From assembly GCF_000208745.1 (NCBI RefSeq), contig NC_030851.1, forward strand, positions 1,033,500 through 1,097,499: a stretch of DNA of 64,000 bases, written 5' to 3'. Made by a program: the position numbers and the translations under genes. This DNA is from Theobroma cacao. Lineage: Eukaryota; Streptophyta; Magnoliopsida; Malvales; Malvaceae. This document shows positions 10,996 to 24,761 of this stretch, in pieces. Numbering within the stretch: position 1 is the stretch's first letter; every line of letters starts with the position of its first letter. The notes under the pieces were generated by a model. The model was not told where the DNA came from, made no database searches, and saw only the letters and a list, made by a program, of their open reading frames with translations.

Positions 10996-13638
10996 TTAAC
11001 GGCATCATGTCGCATTTAATAATATATCAAAGTTTTGATTATTATTAATTAATTATATTATTAGTTTTTTTTTAAATTTGGACCGTGAAAAATAATTAAT
11101 ATATACTTCTTCCTTGTAGTTTTAATATATATTTACGGAAATTGTAATTAATAACTAAAATGTATGTATATTTCATTCATAAAATTAGGTTTGATTTTTT
11201 TAGGGGGGATTCAAGTTATGTACTTCTGTCCGATAAATGTTGTATTAGTTTGACTTTTCAATTAAAGATTTTTAATTGACTTCATTAAACTGTAACAAAT
11301 GAAAACTCGATTTTAAAAACATTTAATTAAAATGATTAATTTATAAAAAGTTATCAAACTTAAAGAAATTTGTTTTAAAAAAATCAAAGTCAAATGTTAA
11401 TTATAGGGAGTATCTATTATCTTATAAAATTTGTTTGGCTAAATGTTTAAATTGGGGTTAAATGTTTGAGTTATTTTTTATTAAGGTCAAACATTTCAAT
11501 TGTAACAGTTAATAGCTAAACGTTTTCGATTCTTTATAATTAATAACTAGGTTGACAAGTTGATGGAGCATGCATTACATGAGACAAGAAATAGCATTAA
11601 AAATATAATTATTATATGTCATTTTGAAAATTTAGTTGTTACATCATGTTAAAAATTTAGTTATTATACACTGTGTTGAAAAATATAGTTGTTACACATC
11701 ATGTCAAAAATTGAATTGTTACATGTTATGTTAAAAATTTAGTTATTACACGTCATATTGAAAAATATAATTGTTATCTGCTATATTGAAAATTTAGTTG
11801 TTATATGTCATGTTGAAAAACGTAATTGTTACACGTCAAGTTGAAAATTTAGTTATTACATGTCATATTAAAAAACATAGTTATTATCCGTTATATTGAA
11901 AATTAAGTTGTTACACGTCATGTTAAATATTTAGTTGTTATATGTCATATTGAAAATTTAGTTTTTATACGTCATATTGATAAATGTAATTATTATCGGA
12001 TATATTGAAAATTTATTTGTTATACGTCACGTTGAAAAATGTAATTGTTACACGTCATGTTGAATATTTAATTATTATACACTATGTTGAAAATTTAGTT
12101 GTAATACACCATGTCAAAATATAGTTACTACTTGTCATATTGAACATTTAGTTGTTACACGTGCATTTTCAAAAATATAGTTATTACACACCATGTTGAA
12201 TATTTAATTGTTATATATCATATTGAAAAATTAGTTATTACACATTATGTTAAAAATTTAATTATTACACGTTATATTATAAAATATAATTATTATACAT
12301 TTTATTGAAAATTTTAATTATTACACGCTCACACCATAATTTGAACCGTTTTAACTTGACAAAAAATTTTTTCTAACAAAATTACTTTCTAAAATCAACG
12401 TTCATGATATGCGCGTGTCTTACATGCGGTCTTAAATTGATAAAAACTAAAAAATTTTGATCTCAAATTGAATATTTAGTCAAATTATTTTAATAAGAAG
12501 AAATGATTTTTATTTTTGAGTTTTCTTCTATCTAGTAAAATTATAAAACTATTCATAGGTCGAGTTAAGTCTATTGAATAATTTTTTAAAATCAAAGCTC
12601 AAACTTGACTCAACCTATTTATTTAATTATTTATGAATAACTAACTTAATTGGTTAGGTTTCAAAATATATGTCTAAACCCTTAGTTAAGTTGAATTGAC
12701 TATGTGAGTTTAGACGAGTAACTGGATCTTCCAACAGTTTTACAAAGATATATAAATATGTTAATTTTTTTATTTTTTTTATTTTATTTTTTAAAATAAA
12801 AATATTTTATTTTTAAAAGTTTTGATTAAAATTATACGGAGATTTATTAGTCTTCCAAATAGATATTCCACTCTCAAAATTTTTTTTTCGTTGTACACAT
12901 AATTTAAGCTGTTAGTCAACTGTTAATATTTCTATCAATTTACTGATGTCGCAAACATAAAAAGATAATTTTACTTTTTGTTGATTTTTATAATTATTAT
13001 TATATTTTTTATTAATTAAAAAAAAACTCCTCATGTAATGGAGAGTATCAATCGGTGATTTTATTTTTTATTTTTTAAAAATATAATAATAATTTATTAA
13101 ATTAATAAAAAAATATTTTAGTTTTTTTTTTATAATTTCTGTTCGTATTATTAAAATGAAATATTTATTTTGAAAACTAATATATTTTTGTGTAATTTTA
13201 ATAAAAATTTAAAGAGTGAAGATATTTTACCTTATTTTTTATGATAACGATGAATTAATTATTTAATTAAAGAATATTTTTTCCTTCCATATTGTGCATC
13301 TATTCTTTGTTTTTTTTGGCAATTGTGCATCAATTATTTGAATTCCCATTCTTCCAAACAAGTAAAAAATTAAAGAGAAAAATCATGTGCTGACGTGTCA
13401 AATGGTGACAGGTCTGTCACCCTCTTAAATACATAAACTATCACCCCGTAAAACAAATTTTGAACCAAAATTCCCGCCCGCTGACCAAAAATATATTTTC
13501 CCCCAGAAAGGAAACTTTCCCTCCAACCCAACGTCTATTTTCTTTCTTTCCAAACACCCAAAAAAGGGGAAAACCCTTTCGCATCCCTCTATTCATTTTC
13601 CATCTCCGAAACTCTCTCCGCTTTGTCTCGAGCTGCAA
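10996..13638. other. Long AT-rich intergenic region before CMT3
   Basis: I see no gene. The region is very AT-rich and includes the degenerate minisatellite described separately. The last 200 bp before 13639 become GC-richer and pyrimidine-rich, as expected for a leader and promoter. TTAAATA near 13424 is a possible TATA element, and GCTGACGTGTCA near 13391 contains an ACGT core. Confidence 0.5.
11590..12330. repeat. Degenerate minisatellite, about 20 copies of a 30-35 bp unit
   Basis: The phrase TTGTTACACGTCATGTTGAA, followed by AATTTAG or AAATATAG, recurs about twenty times with drift. The copies alternate between two subtypes, one with AAAATTTAGTTGTTA and one with AAAAATATAGTTATTA, so the true period may be a dimer of about 60-65 bp. 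Every copy retains an ACGTC, ATGTC or ACATC core. No coding capacity is visible. Confidence 0.75.
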
Positions 13639-16600
13639 ATGGGGAGGGGTTCAAAGCGAAAGGTCGAGAAGCAGCAGCTCGATGAATCGATCGATTCGGA
13701 ATCCGAAACCCAAAACGAGGATTCGACTACCTTGTTACATCCTCGATCGAAGAAAGGCCGAAAGGTTGCACGTGACGCCGAGCTCTGTCTCGTTGGCCCA
13801 CCCATTGCGGCAGATGAAGCCCGACGACGATGGCCGTTGAGATATCAGTCAAAGGTTAGATACATTAAAATGAAGATTATTTTGTTTCTTTTTCCTTTTA
13901 TAGCATAGTTTTGCCCTGATTATTATTTATTTTTGGTTTTTCTGGATTGCAGAATAAGGTTAAGAAGCAGGCTGTAACTGAGACTTCAAATGAGTAAGTT
14001 CCTTTACTTTTAAATCGCCTAAGTTTATAGTATTCGTTAAAAAGCTGCAGTTTTCTTTTTGAATGATTTACAAGTTACGTTGCTGCTATATTACAGTGAC
14101 GAATAATTTTTGTTGTTGATATTTTAGAAAATTTTTAAAGTTGATCACAGCTCATGGAAAAACAAATCTTTTGTTATTTTAAACATAACAGAAACTTGTG
14201 AATCTATGAACAGTGTGGTAGATTGAGTTTTAGTATATAGGTTATATAATTCGCCTTCACTTGGTTGATTTTGGGTGTTTCTTTGTTTTTTTTTTCACAA
14301 GAATGTATAAATTGATTGTTCATTTGTTTAGTTGATTCTTGTTGATGACTTTATGTTCTTAAATTTTGGTTTGTGTTTTTTACCCAATTATAAGTGAGGA
14401 GGACGACGTACTGCAAGCAAGAAATCATTATGATAAGTCTAAGGTTGACGGTTGTCTCTACAAATTAGGTGATAATGCGTATGTTCAGGTTTGCTATTCT
14501 GTGTCTTTATACTTTTGTATATCAAAGCTTTCTGTCTTTTTATTTTTTAATTACATTGTGTATAAATTTTAAGTATGGTCTTTTGCTTTCAGGCAGAAGA
14601 TGGCAATCTTAATTACATTGCCAGGATTGTTGAATTATTTGAAACAATTGATAAAAAACCATATTTTAAAGCTCAATGGTTTTATAGGGCTGATGATACA
14701 GTGAGAACATCTTTCTTTAAAGCTTGGTGATTTTGATAGTTTATTTCTTAGTTCAATTTGTTTTAAAACGTATTGATTGTTCAATGTTTGAATATTTCTA
14801 GGTTATTAACAAGGATAATGCACATTTGATTGATAATAGACGAGTGTTTCTCTCTGACATCCATGATGACAATCCGTTGAATTGTATCCTCTCCAAAGTA
14901 GAAATCGCTCAAGTTGCACCAAATGTATGACTAACATTTCTTTCACATTAATTGTTCTTAGTATATTGATGGTTTGTTATATATAGCTAATATAAGGTTT
15001 AAACTATTTGCTTCTTGCCTCAGATTGACCTAGTTGCAAAAGAGAGAACAATCCCACTGTCTGAACTATATTACGATATGAAGTACTCCTTACCGTACTT
15101 GACATTCAAAAATATAGTCACTGGTAATATGTTATTATTACATTGATTTTGGAGGATATCTATAATTACAATTAAGCTACAAATTAAATAAATAATACTT
15201 GTCTTCTATTTCTTAGTTGTTGATGCTGCTGTATTTTTTTGTTGATTATATGATTTACTTGTTTCGTGAACTATGAGAACTTTCTTGATAATCGCAGAAA
15301 CTCCAAAAAGAGATAGTGATACATCATCAGTAGTTTCTAGTGAGTGTGGTTCGAGTGAGTGCGGTTCAAATAATGCTACTTCAAAAGTTGAGAGGTCTTT
15401 GCTAGATCTATATTCTGGTTGTGGGGCTATGTCCACTGGCCTTTGCATGGGTGCCTCCTTATCTGGTGTAAAGCTAGTCACAGTAAGTTAATAATTGAAG
15501 TTTCATAACATTTTAACCCTGTTCTTTAATTTTTCACTTCTAGTTGGTATTTGATTGAGAGTTTTTCCCCTACTTTTGGCATGGCAGAGGTGGGCTGTTG
15601 ACATAAATTCTTATGCTTGTAAAAGTTTGCAATGGAATCATCCTGAAACTAAGGTAAACAGTCTAATGTTCGATAATTATTAATAAAATTATTATATTAT
15701 TTCACACTGACTTATATATCTCCTCAAATGATAATTAGGTGAGAAATGAGGCTGCAGAGGATTTTTTGTGTTTACTAAAGGAGTGGGAAAAGTTATGCCA
15801 GAAATTCTCCTTGCTTGGAGCAGACAAAACACTTGAAAATGGTTCAAGTGAAACTAGTGATGAGGAGGATGATGATGGCCAGGGATGTGAAGAGGAAGAA
15901 GAAAAAGAAAGAGAAGATGGAGACTCGGAGGATTCCTCTGAAGAATTTGAAGTTGAGAGATTATTGGATATTTGTTTTGGTGATCCTAACCAGGTGAACA
16001 AGCCGGGATTATATTTTAAGGTATCGTTATATCTCTAAGAATGAAGAATTGGTACTAGCTGATGATAGTTCGTTAGTTTTATTATTATGTCATATTCTGT
16101 CTTCTTTTATTTTAGTATATAATGGCTTTGGGAAAGCTTATGTGCACTAACTATTCATTACAATTAAGCTTTTCTTTCTGGATTAATGCTTTTACATTTT
16201 TATTGTTTTGGATCTTAAATGTAGGTGCGTTGGAAGGGTTATGATGCAAGTTATGATACTTGGGAGCCTATGAAGGGCTTGAGGTAATTTGTTTCAATGA
16301 ATATATACCCATCAGATCATTGATTTACCTTGTGATTAATTTTTTTAATGTATAATCATGTTTTCAGTAAGTGTCAAGAAAAATTGAAGGACTTTGTAAG
16401 GAAGGGGTACAAGTCAAACATATTGCCTTTGCCTGTAAGTGTTTTGATTGTTATATAGACTCATTAGATTGGTGGTATTTGTAAAATAATTTTCTACTTT
16501 ACATTCAGTGTAATGATGGTTTATTTTATTTTTCTTTATCTTTTGTTTTTGTAGGGAAATGTTTACTTTATATGTGGAGGGCCCCCGTGTCAAGGCATAA

Positions 16601-19280
16601 GTGGGTTTAATCGCTTTAGAAATGGAAATGCGCCGTTGGATGATATAAAAAATAAGCAATTAGTGGTATATATGGATATTATAGAGCATCTGAAACCGAG
16701 ATATGTTTTAATGGAAAATGTTGTAGACATTTTGAAGTTTGCTAAGGGTTTTTTGGGACGTTATGCCATCGGCCGTCTAGTTTCCATGAATTATCAAGCT
16801 AGAATGGGGATGATGGCTGCTGGATCTTACGGGGTTGCACAATGTAGGATGAGGGTTTTTCTGTGGGGTGCACATCCTTCAGAGGCAAGTATTTTGAAAC
16901 TTTACAATATGATGACATTATAAGATTGTTAGTCTAATACTTCGTTGTCTTTTTCCTTTAGAAATTGCCTCAATATCCATTGCCAACTCATGAGGTTGCA
17001 TCTAGAGGACATGTTCCAAATGAGTTTGAGGTATATATGTTGCTTAACTAAAGTAATTTAGGTTGCTATAAGAATAAGATCTCATTAGTAGACAATAACT
17101 CTTTTTTTAATTAAATCTAATTGTCTTGAATCTAGGAAATCAATGTTGCGTATAGTAAAAGTGACACCTGTCAGTTGGAAAGGGCTCTTACTCTTGGTGA
17201 TGCGATATCTGATCTTCCACAAGTATGTGCTTTTTCCTCAATGAATGATTGAGTAGACTTGGGACCCTATTATTTGAGTTTCGTTACATCTTATTAGGTT
17301 AACAATGATGAGAGTGAGGATCAGAGGAAGTATGGCAAAGTTGCTCGAACAGAGTTCCAAAAATATATTAGATTGCAAAGAAAGGGTATGTTTCCTTTCA
17401 CAAAAGAAATACAACATCGACGTACCATATTCTAACATGGTAGATGTTAAGTCGTGGCCCTTGTGAACTAGTTTATCATTTGGGTATTGGTTAGACTTTT
17501 TCTTGCTTGCTACTATATGACTCCTGCATTGACTTCTTTCCAGTGTACCTTTTTTCATTAACAGCTTTGAAAAGTTTTTCTTCTCTTTGAGTCTATCCTT
17601 TGATCATTCAGTGCTTCACATCATCAGTTGCTCTAAAGTAAATTCTTTGTGAAGTGTGGAAGAAGCCATACTGGATAAGATTGACATCCACTTCCACCAC
17701 TTTCCATACAGAATTTTGAAAATGTTAGATGCTGCCTATTTTGGGGTTAAGAAGCCATACTGGCAGATTAATTAGTCATTTGATATGCCTACTTTGAAAA
17801 CTGTTTTAGTTTTACTCCTTAAACTGCCACTGATCTGCCAGAAACTAATCCTGTAGTCTTGCACCTGCATCATCTAAAATTTCAGTAATCATCTTTTAGA
17901 TTTTCTTATATATGCATTATTATTAAAATGAAAACCAGCATGTTGTCCTTGTCCTCTTCATTATCTTACAACTATGTTTTTGCAATATGTAGATGTAACA
18001 AATTTGACAGTTGATACTCGACATGCATCATCCTTGGGAATGCTATATGATCACCGGCCGTTGCAATTGAATGCTGATGATTATGAACGTGTTTGCCGCG
18101 TTCCAAAGAGGAAGGTATGTGCGGTTTACCTTTTTATGGTGCTTGGGCTTGGCATATTTCTCATTTCTCAATAGCTGAGCTTTTGTTTTTCCAGGGTGCG
18201 AATTTCAGAGACCTACCAGGTGTAATAGTTGGTGAAAATAACAGGGTAGAGTGGGACACAACAATGGAAAGAGTGAAGCTCAAATCTGGGAAACCATTGG
18301 TATTATGTTGTGCGCAGCTCTCTTATTGTTCATTAAATTTACTTCACGATAACTTTTTCCTAATTTGTTAATTATTTTAATAGGTGCCTGATTATGCCAT
18401 GAAGTTTGTCAAAGGGAGGTCAACCAAGTAAGTGCCGAATAACTATTACTAGTGAATTCTGACTTTTGCTTCAATGTTATATTCCTAACAACCTTACCTG
18501 ATACTTGGAATTTAGGCCATTTGGTCGTTTGTGGATGGATGAAATTGTTAAGACAGTAGTAACAAGGGCTAAACCTCATAACCAGGTTTTTTCTCCTGTT
18601 TTTATGTCCTGGGTGTAAGGGTGGGTGTTATCCAAATATATTCTAGTGCATACTTCCAAATCGAACTCTTTTGGCAGAGCATCCTTCATCCTTCGCAAGA
18701 CAGGGTACTCACAATCCGTGAAAATGCTAGACTACAGGGGTTCCCGGACTGCTATAAGCTTTTTGGGTCTATCAAGGAGAGGTTTGTTGAGCAAAGTTAA
18801 AGTTTTTAAGATTGCCATAATTTAGTATTATCCATATTTGTTGGACGCTCAGTTTTTTTGGTATTGAAGAACATTTATTGCCATAGGGAATCTCAATGCT
18901 GTTTTTAGCATATCTTTAGTTCTAGGTATCTCTTTTGATCCATTTATGTAGGCGCCCTTACTTAATTACAATGGTTCTGCTAAGTAATAATGTCAATGTT
19001 TTTCTTTCAGTGGGTGAAGGTCACCAACTTACAATAGTCTCTTGCTTTATTTCACATTAGAGTAGTACAGGCTAATTGCACACATTGTTTTTTGTCTCTT
19101 TTTTGCAGATATATACAGGTTGGAAATGCTGTTGCTGTTCCAGTTGCTATTGCATTGGGATACGCATTTGGTTTAGCATGCCGAGGAGTCTCCGATGATG
19201 AGCCCTTGTTGATCCTTCCTTTCAAGTTCCCAAAGTGTCTTGCACGGTCTTCACAAATAGAAGTAGATGATTCTGATTGA
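13639..19280 (+). CDS. CMT3: Chromomethylase CMT3, plant CHG DNA methyltransferase
   Basis: Twenty-one exons: 13639-13854, 13953-13993, 14395-14488, 14593-14700, 14802-14924, 15024-15123, 15298-15482, 15588-15653, 15739-16020, 16225-16283, 16368-16434, 16555-16884, 16962-17030, 17136-17222, 17298-17385, 17993-18114, 18195-18299, 18384-18427, 18516-18585, 18678-18781, 19109-19280. They give 843 residues, the normal CMT3 size. A short acidic/basic N-terminus and [16 protein letters not shown] lead into a BAH domain (exons 3-6). Motif I is [14 protein letters not shown] chromodomain ([15 protein letters not shown]) is inserted before motif [15 protein letters not shown], which carries the catalytic Cys. 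ENV, QCRMRVF and [11 protein letters not shown] follow. The enzyme maintains CHG methylation, reading H3K9 methylation through BAH and chromodomain. All motifs look intact. Intron 12 uses a GC donor. Confidence 0.93.
16885..16961 (+). other. GC-AG intron in CMT3
   Basis: The exon ends TTCAGAG and the intron begins GCAAGTATT. Only a GC donor keeps the frame into the next exon, which starts AAATTGCCTCAATATCC and continues the family phrase [15 protein letters not shown]. Using the GT four bases further in would shift the frame. The rest of the donor (AG|GCAAGT) is a perfect match to the GC-donor consensus. Confidence 0.85.
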
Positions 19281-20134
19281 GGAAGTTCCAAGCAAATACA
19301 ATTTGGTATTACCCCCTGCATCCTTTTTACCACTCATGTTTGCTGTCGATTGCCAGTTGAGTGGAATTTGACAAAAATATAAGCATTTCTCAGGAGTTTT
19401 GCCTCATTTCCAAGAATAACAAGAAGGATGTTGACTGCAGAAGGACGTTTACCGGCAACGGGCATCTCCTTTCGTGGTTCTCTATATAAATCCTCGTCGG
19501 GTTGAATTGGATTAAGCATGTTGTTGTGCTTTAGACTTTTATGCAATCAAATGCACAAAGTGGGGGGGTGGGGGTCGGGGGCGGGGGACTGGGCTAGCAC
19601 CCCCTTTGGGATTATTAACCATTGCTTAGATTCTGGGGTTATGGTGGCAGCTTTCGACTGAACTAAGATATTCTCATTATTTAATTTTTAATTTAATTAT
19701 TTCAGACAAAGTTATTTTTTACTTTGACTCTCCATTCTCTTCGTGAATTTGATGACTTTGATGTAAAAATATTATATTATACTAGCAGGATAGTTTTTCA
19801 TCTTTTTACAGAAGAAAAATGAAAGTAGAGAAGAGTCAGAACATGCATGCCACATTGATTGGCTTATATCTGCCACTTAAGATTTCATGTCCTTACGTGG
19901 CACATGATGTGGTCCCAATACGAACACCCAATCACTATGGCTGCCATAGTCCCACGGTAGTTTCCGTCTAACACTCTTTTAACTCTTGACCATGTTTTGA
20001 CAAGATTTTCTTTCTCTTTGATAGGAACAACTTCCAGTTCCAGGTTCCAAAACAGGTGAAGTCGAGAAGTTGGACTTTGTATGCAACTCTACTCATTCAC
20101 TCTTTCAGTTGAATCAAAGAAGCATAGATTCAAC
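19281..20134. other. CMT3 3' flank and BASS promoter
   Basis: CMT3 3' untranslated sequence is followed by a G-run (about 19561-19588) and AT-rich spacer. An ACGTGGCAC element near 19895 resembles a G-box/ABRE core and lies about 190 bp upstream of the first BASS ATG. There is no gene. Confidence 0.45.
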
Positions 20135-23086
20135 ATGTCCCTCACTTTAAGGCTCAGTCCCTTCCTTTCTCCACCACAAAACCATCTGAAATTCACATTC
20201 AGACCCCACCCATCCAAACCCACAGTTCTTTCACCAAAAAAATTCACTTCTCCGCCTACAATAAAGTGTGTCCGGGGGAACTCTGAACATCTTCCTCTCA
20301 CTCCAGCAAAACCCAGATTGGAAAACGTGTTATCTACCGCTGCAAGCTTGTACCCTCTGTATGTGACAGTTGGTGGCATTGTGGCTTGCTTGCAACCGTC
20401 GACTTTTTCATGGTTTGTTAAGAGAGGACCTGGTTCATATAGCTTGACACTTGGGCTAATTATGTTGGCTATGGGTCTCACTTTGGAACTCAAGGACTTG
20501 CTCAATTTGTTCATCCAAAGGCCTCTTTCTGTGAGTTTTTCATTAATGACAATGATGGTTTTGTTTACTAGTAATTAATTTCTTTTAGTGAAAATTAAGG
20601 GTATACTTAATCATCCGAGTTGATTTTATGGAAGATTATATAGAATTTAGCAGGAATTTTTTGGGACAAATATTGTCTTGGAAACAATTTGGAATTCATT
20701 TCATTAACATTTTGTATATGTTGATATGCGAATTCTGTGATTGTTCTATAATTGGAATTTTGTTCTGGAATCTGAGAATGGTATTTTGACTTGCTTGCTT
20801 CATGAGTTAATCTTAAGAGAAGTGACGCCGAGTTGCGCAAGGTTTTTCAGATCAAGTAAAAACTTTTCGGACATGATCGTCAGATTGTAATTTACATTGT
20901 GGAGCAATTAGTTGGAATACTGACACATCTTTTCTATTTTCCTTCATAAACATTTACTAAATATTTTATAGTACCTGTCTGTCTGCACTCTGTAGTATGC
21001 CTATTTAGTGGTATTAACTGGAATTGTAAATCGGGGTGTTGAGGGATTGGTTGATGCTGCATACTTGTCTATACCTCTGTAAGGATAATGTTTTCCTCCT
21101 TTGTGAAGGGGGTAGATGTTTTAATTTTAAACTCGAGAGCACGAACTAATCTTGTTTATCACATACTTGCTGCCTATGAACATCAATTTGTTCTCCTACT
21201 TTCATCAGATTCTGTTTGGATGTGTTGCTCAGTACACAATTATGCCAACTTTTGGGATGGTTATTAGCAAGACTCTGGGGCTTTCACCATCTCTTTCTGT
21301 TGGTTTGATTTTACTTGCTTGTTGCCCTGGAGGTGCTGCATCAAATGTGGTAAGAGTTTCTTTACCCATCACGTTCTTTTGCTCAACTATATACCTTAAA
21401 ACTCTGTTGGAAGGCCCTTTGGCAGAAGTTTTTTACTTTTGGAAGATGCCTTTTATTCTTGTTACAGACATTTGGAAGAGTTCGTTGATATATTAGAGCA
21501 CCTAAAATAGTTGCTTTATTTTTCATAAGATGCATTGTTTTTATTTGCTGAAATAGTGTTACAGGTGACCTTAATTGCTCGAGGGGATGTTCCACTATCA
21601 ACTGTACTGACTGTTTGCACGACTCTTGGAGCAGTGATTGCCACTCCTCTTTTGACTATGATTCTGGCAGGGACTTATGTTCCTGTGGATGCTGTTGGAC
21701 TTTCCATCAGTACCCTGCAGGTTGGCTAACTCTATCCTTGAGTCATATAAACTTTGACACATCAAGATGTGTTCAATCTATTTATTGTTCTTTTTGGAAT
21801 TCATAGTTCTTATTATGTCTCGTCCAGGTGGTGGTTGCTCCGGTTCTGCTAGGTTCTTATATACAGAGCTCATTTCCTGTGGTGGTGAAAATTGTTACAC
21901 CATTTGCCCCATTATTTGCTGTTTTAGCTTCATCACTACTTGCATGCAGGTTTATCTGTTATTCAAATTTATCCGCTGGATACTTACTTTCTCCTCTCTT
22001 GTGTTACCTTCATTTGTTCCTCTAATTTTTGGTTTCTGGAATTCCTTTTTCCAGTGTTTTCTCAGAAAATGTTGTTCGTCTTAAGTCCTCAATGGTTAAT
22101 GCAACATTGGCTTCTGATGCCACTTCAATCGATCGCCTCCAATCAATATTATCTGGAGAGCTTGGTGCTGTAATACTTTCTGTGCTGTTATTACATTTTG
22201 CTGGTTTCCTTGTGGGGTAAGAGTTGCTCTTCATTTCTATTTTTCGATTGTATGAATTTGGTATGGTGATTAGAATGAAACTGAGAAATGGCTGAAGTTT
22301 ACCTGTTACGTTTAGATTCAGTCTAATTTTCTCTCTTGTTATTTGACCCCAGTGATTTCATTTTGACCTTTTTTCCATCCTTGAACTGGAAAGCTTTTCA
22401 TTTTTCTTTTGTAACCATAGACCAATCCAATACTGATCCTTTGTAAGCTTTCTGCCACCTAAAACAATGAACTGCAATTACATAGGTGGATTTCTGTGTT
22501 CAAGCAAGTTCTGAAAAAAAAAAAAAGATTGAAAGAGAGCGGGGGAGGGTGTGTGCTCGTTCTTCTAGTCAATCATTCTGCCCCCCTTCTTTCAGTTTTG
22601 CTATTTATGAAGTGTATAAGTTAAGGAGTTGTTTATGTGCAGGTATTTATCAGCAGCAATATGTAGATTCAGAGAACCAGAGCGGCGAGCAATTTCAATT
22701 GAGGTACATGCAAGTTCATATTGATCCTTTATGGCCGGAAGTTTTAACATCTTGGATTTAAAAGCAATTGCAGTCCTTATCAGAAATTGTTTGATCAAAT
22801 TTTAAGTATTTCAATTAATTCTTCTTTTCTTATCTTCTGTCATAAGCTTGTTTACGCTTTGATGGCGACTCTCATATACATGACACTTTCTCTCACTCAG
22901 GTTGGCATGCAAAATTCTGCCTTGGGTGTGGTATTGGCAACATCCCATTTCACCTCTCCAGTGGTAGCATTGCCCCCTGCCATGTCCGCGGTGATTATGA
23001 ATATAATGGGAAGCAGTTTGGGCTTCTTTTGGAGACATATTAATCCTTCTGATCCAGGGACTAGTCAGGAACTTGATGAAAAGTGA
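20135..23086 (+). CDS. Plastid BASS-type sodium/metabolite cotransporter
   Basis: Seven exons: 20135-20530, 21209-21349, 21565-21720, 21828-21949, 22055-22216, 22643-22703, 22901-23086, giving 407 residues. An in-frame ATG at 20081 would add 18 residues; the later ATG (MSLTLRLSPF) gives a typical Ser/Pro-rich plastid transit peptide, so I prefer it. Family features follow: GLIMLAMGLTLELKDL, YTIMPTFGM, CCPGGAASNVVTLIARGD, STLQVVVAPVLLGSY and GMQNSALGVVLATSHF. Nine or ten hydrophobic spans are evident. BASS proteins import organic acids with sodium across the chloroplast envelope. The sequence resembles the BASS1 branch more than BASS2, but I do not assign the substrate. Confidence 0.88.
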
Positions 23087-24761
23087 AGACGAACCCCACT
23101 TATTCTCTTTTTGTGTATCACCTGGGGAAGCTTCATTCATTGGAGTTTAGCCACTTGATCTGGTAAGCATTTTAATATCGCAAAAACAGTCTTTTGATAC
23201 ATCTTACTCAAAACTCTGTACCTCTTTTGTTGGATAAGATGATGAAATCCCGTTGAATTTTTAAGATAGATATCTATATTTAAGTTTGCAGAATACTCCA
23301 TATGAGATTTCTTTTATCACCATTTCAAGGTCTCAACATCTGATCGAATTAGATGAAACACCCATAATGAAAATGATCAAGAACTTGTTGAAAAGTGAGG
23401 ATGAACACTCTTTTTGTTGGACAAGTTGATGATATCAAGGGGAGAGCTTTAGTCTGTTTTTTCGGTTTTCCTTTTATGATCGAACCAGCCGAACCAACTG
23501 AATGTTCTCTCCAATAATATCCCAACATCTGATTGAATTAGACAAAGCATCCATTATCATAAAAAATGAATATAAGTCACTTTAGAAAAGATTTTATATC
23601 CGAGTTAGTTTAGCTATAAAAATTGATGGGGCGTTGCTTTCCCTGGTTGGAGTGAAAAGGATTGGCTTTGACAGGATACTACAAGACACAACACTAGGTA
23701 ACAATGGCAAAACCAAAATGAGTAATAACTCCAAGAAGACAGAGCATGAAACATGTTTTAATTAAGATTTTTCCCTTTCGAAAAGGATTCAGTTGAGTAA
23801 TGTTTGTGTTGTCTTTTTAGTATTTAAACCCAGAAAACATGCCTTGCAATTCCCAACATAAACTCCTTTGGTTGCAAATTTGTCTTATGGGTATGATTGT
23901 TTCTTGTTAATTATCATTACAAGTTTACAACGTAGACAAATTTATGAATTAAATAACTTGGGAGACTCGGTCTCTGGACATGAAAAACACATGATCATCA
24001 TCCACCTTCCAACATTCTCTCCAATAATTACCTTCTAATTTATAGCAAAATCACATTGAACTTGTTTATAAGTGGTTAATGATGGTTATAATTATCATAA
24101 TTCAGATTTTATTTTAATTAAATTATATATGACACAACGCGATAAATTTACATAAACATATTAATACATTGAAGAAAATATTATAAACAAATTATACTAT
24201 ATAAATTGATATAGTAACACGTTAATTAAATGAGTTTAATTTAATGGGTTTAACTTGTTTAAGATATAAAATTTTATTTAAATATATCGATACGTTTAAG
24301 ATATAAAATAAGATAATTTTAAATTTAAACTCGTATAATTTTGTGTGGTCATTAAGATGTGTCCAGCAATTTGACGAGGTCTACTTGTAAAGCAAGTATA
24401 AAGAATGGATTTTAGTATGGTGGCAGATGATGAAACTATTTTGTCGGCCAAATGATTGCAGCCTACACAGCTGCATGAAATAGCATGGACTCACTTGCAT
24501 CTACATAAAAAGTTAAATTCATTTAGAACCCATCGAAAGCCTGCTCCCATCATCATCATCATCCCCAATTCCTCATGGCGTTATTTCCAATCTTTCTCTT
24601 TATATGAACCCAGCTGAATTCCTTCAGTAATATTCCTTGTTAGTAAGTAGTAAGAGAAGAAGTAGACAGCTGACTTCTGTTCAGGTAAACATCATTTTCT
24701 ACTTAAACCTGTTGTCTTTCATGCAAAGTTTAGTTAAGGTTTATTTGATGTTCCTGGACCC
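23087..24761. other. Intergenic, BASS 3' flank and JAZ promoter
   Basis: No gene is seen. Short phrases recur around 23090 and 23395 (CTTGATGAAAAGTGAAGACGA versus CTTGTTGAAAAGTGAGGATGA-like), suggesting a small local duplication of the BASS last-exon end. Upstream of the JAZ gene, CAG|GTAAAC at 24684 and AACAG at 24769 could bound an 85-bp leader intron. Confidence 0.45.

Noticed and set aside
11590..12330. CRISPR-like array
   Set aside because: The units are adjacent and degenerate without unique spacers, and this is a plant nuclear sequence.
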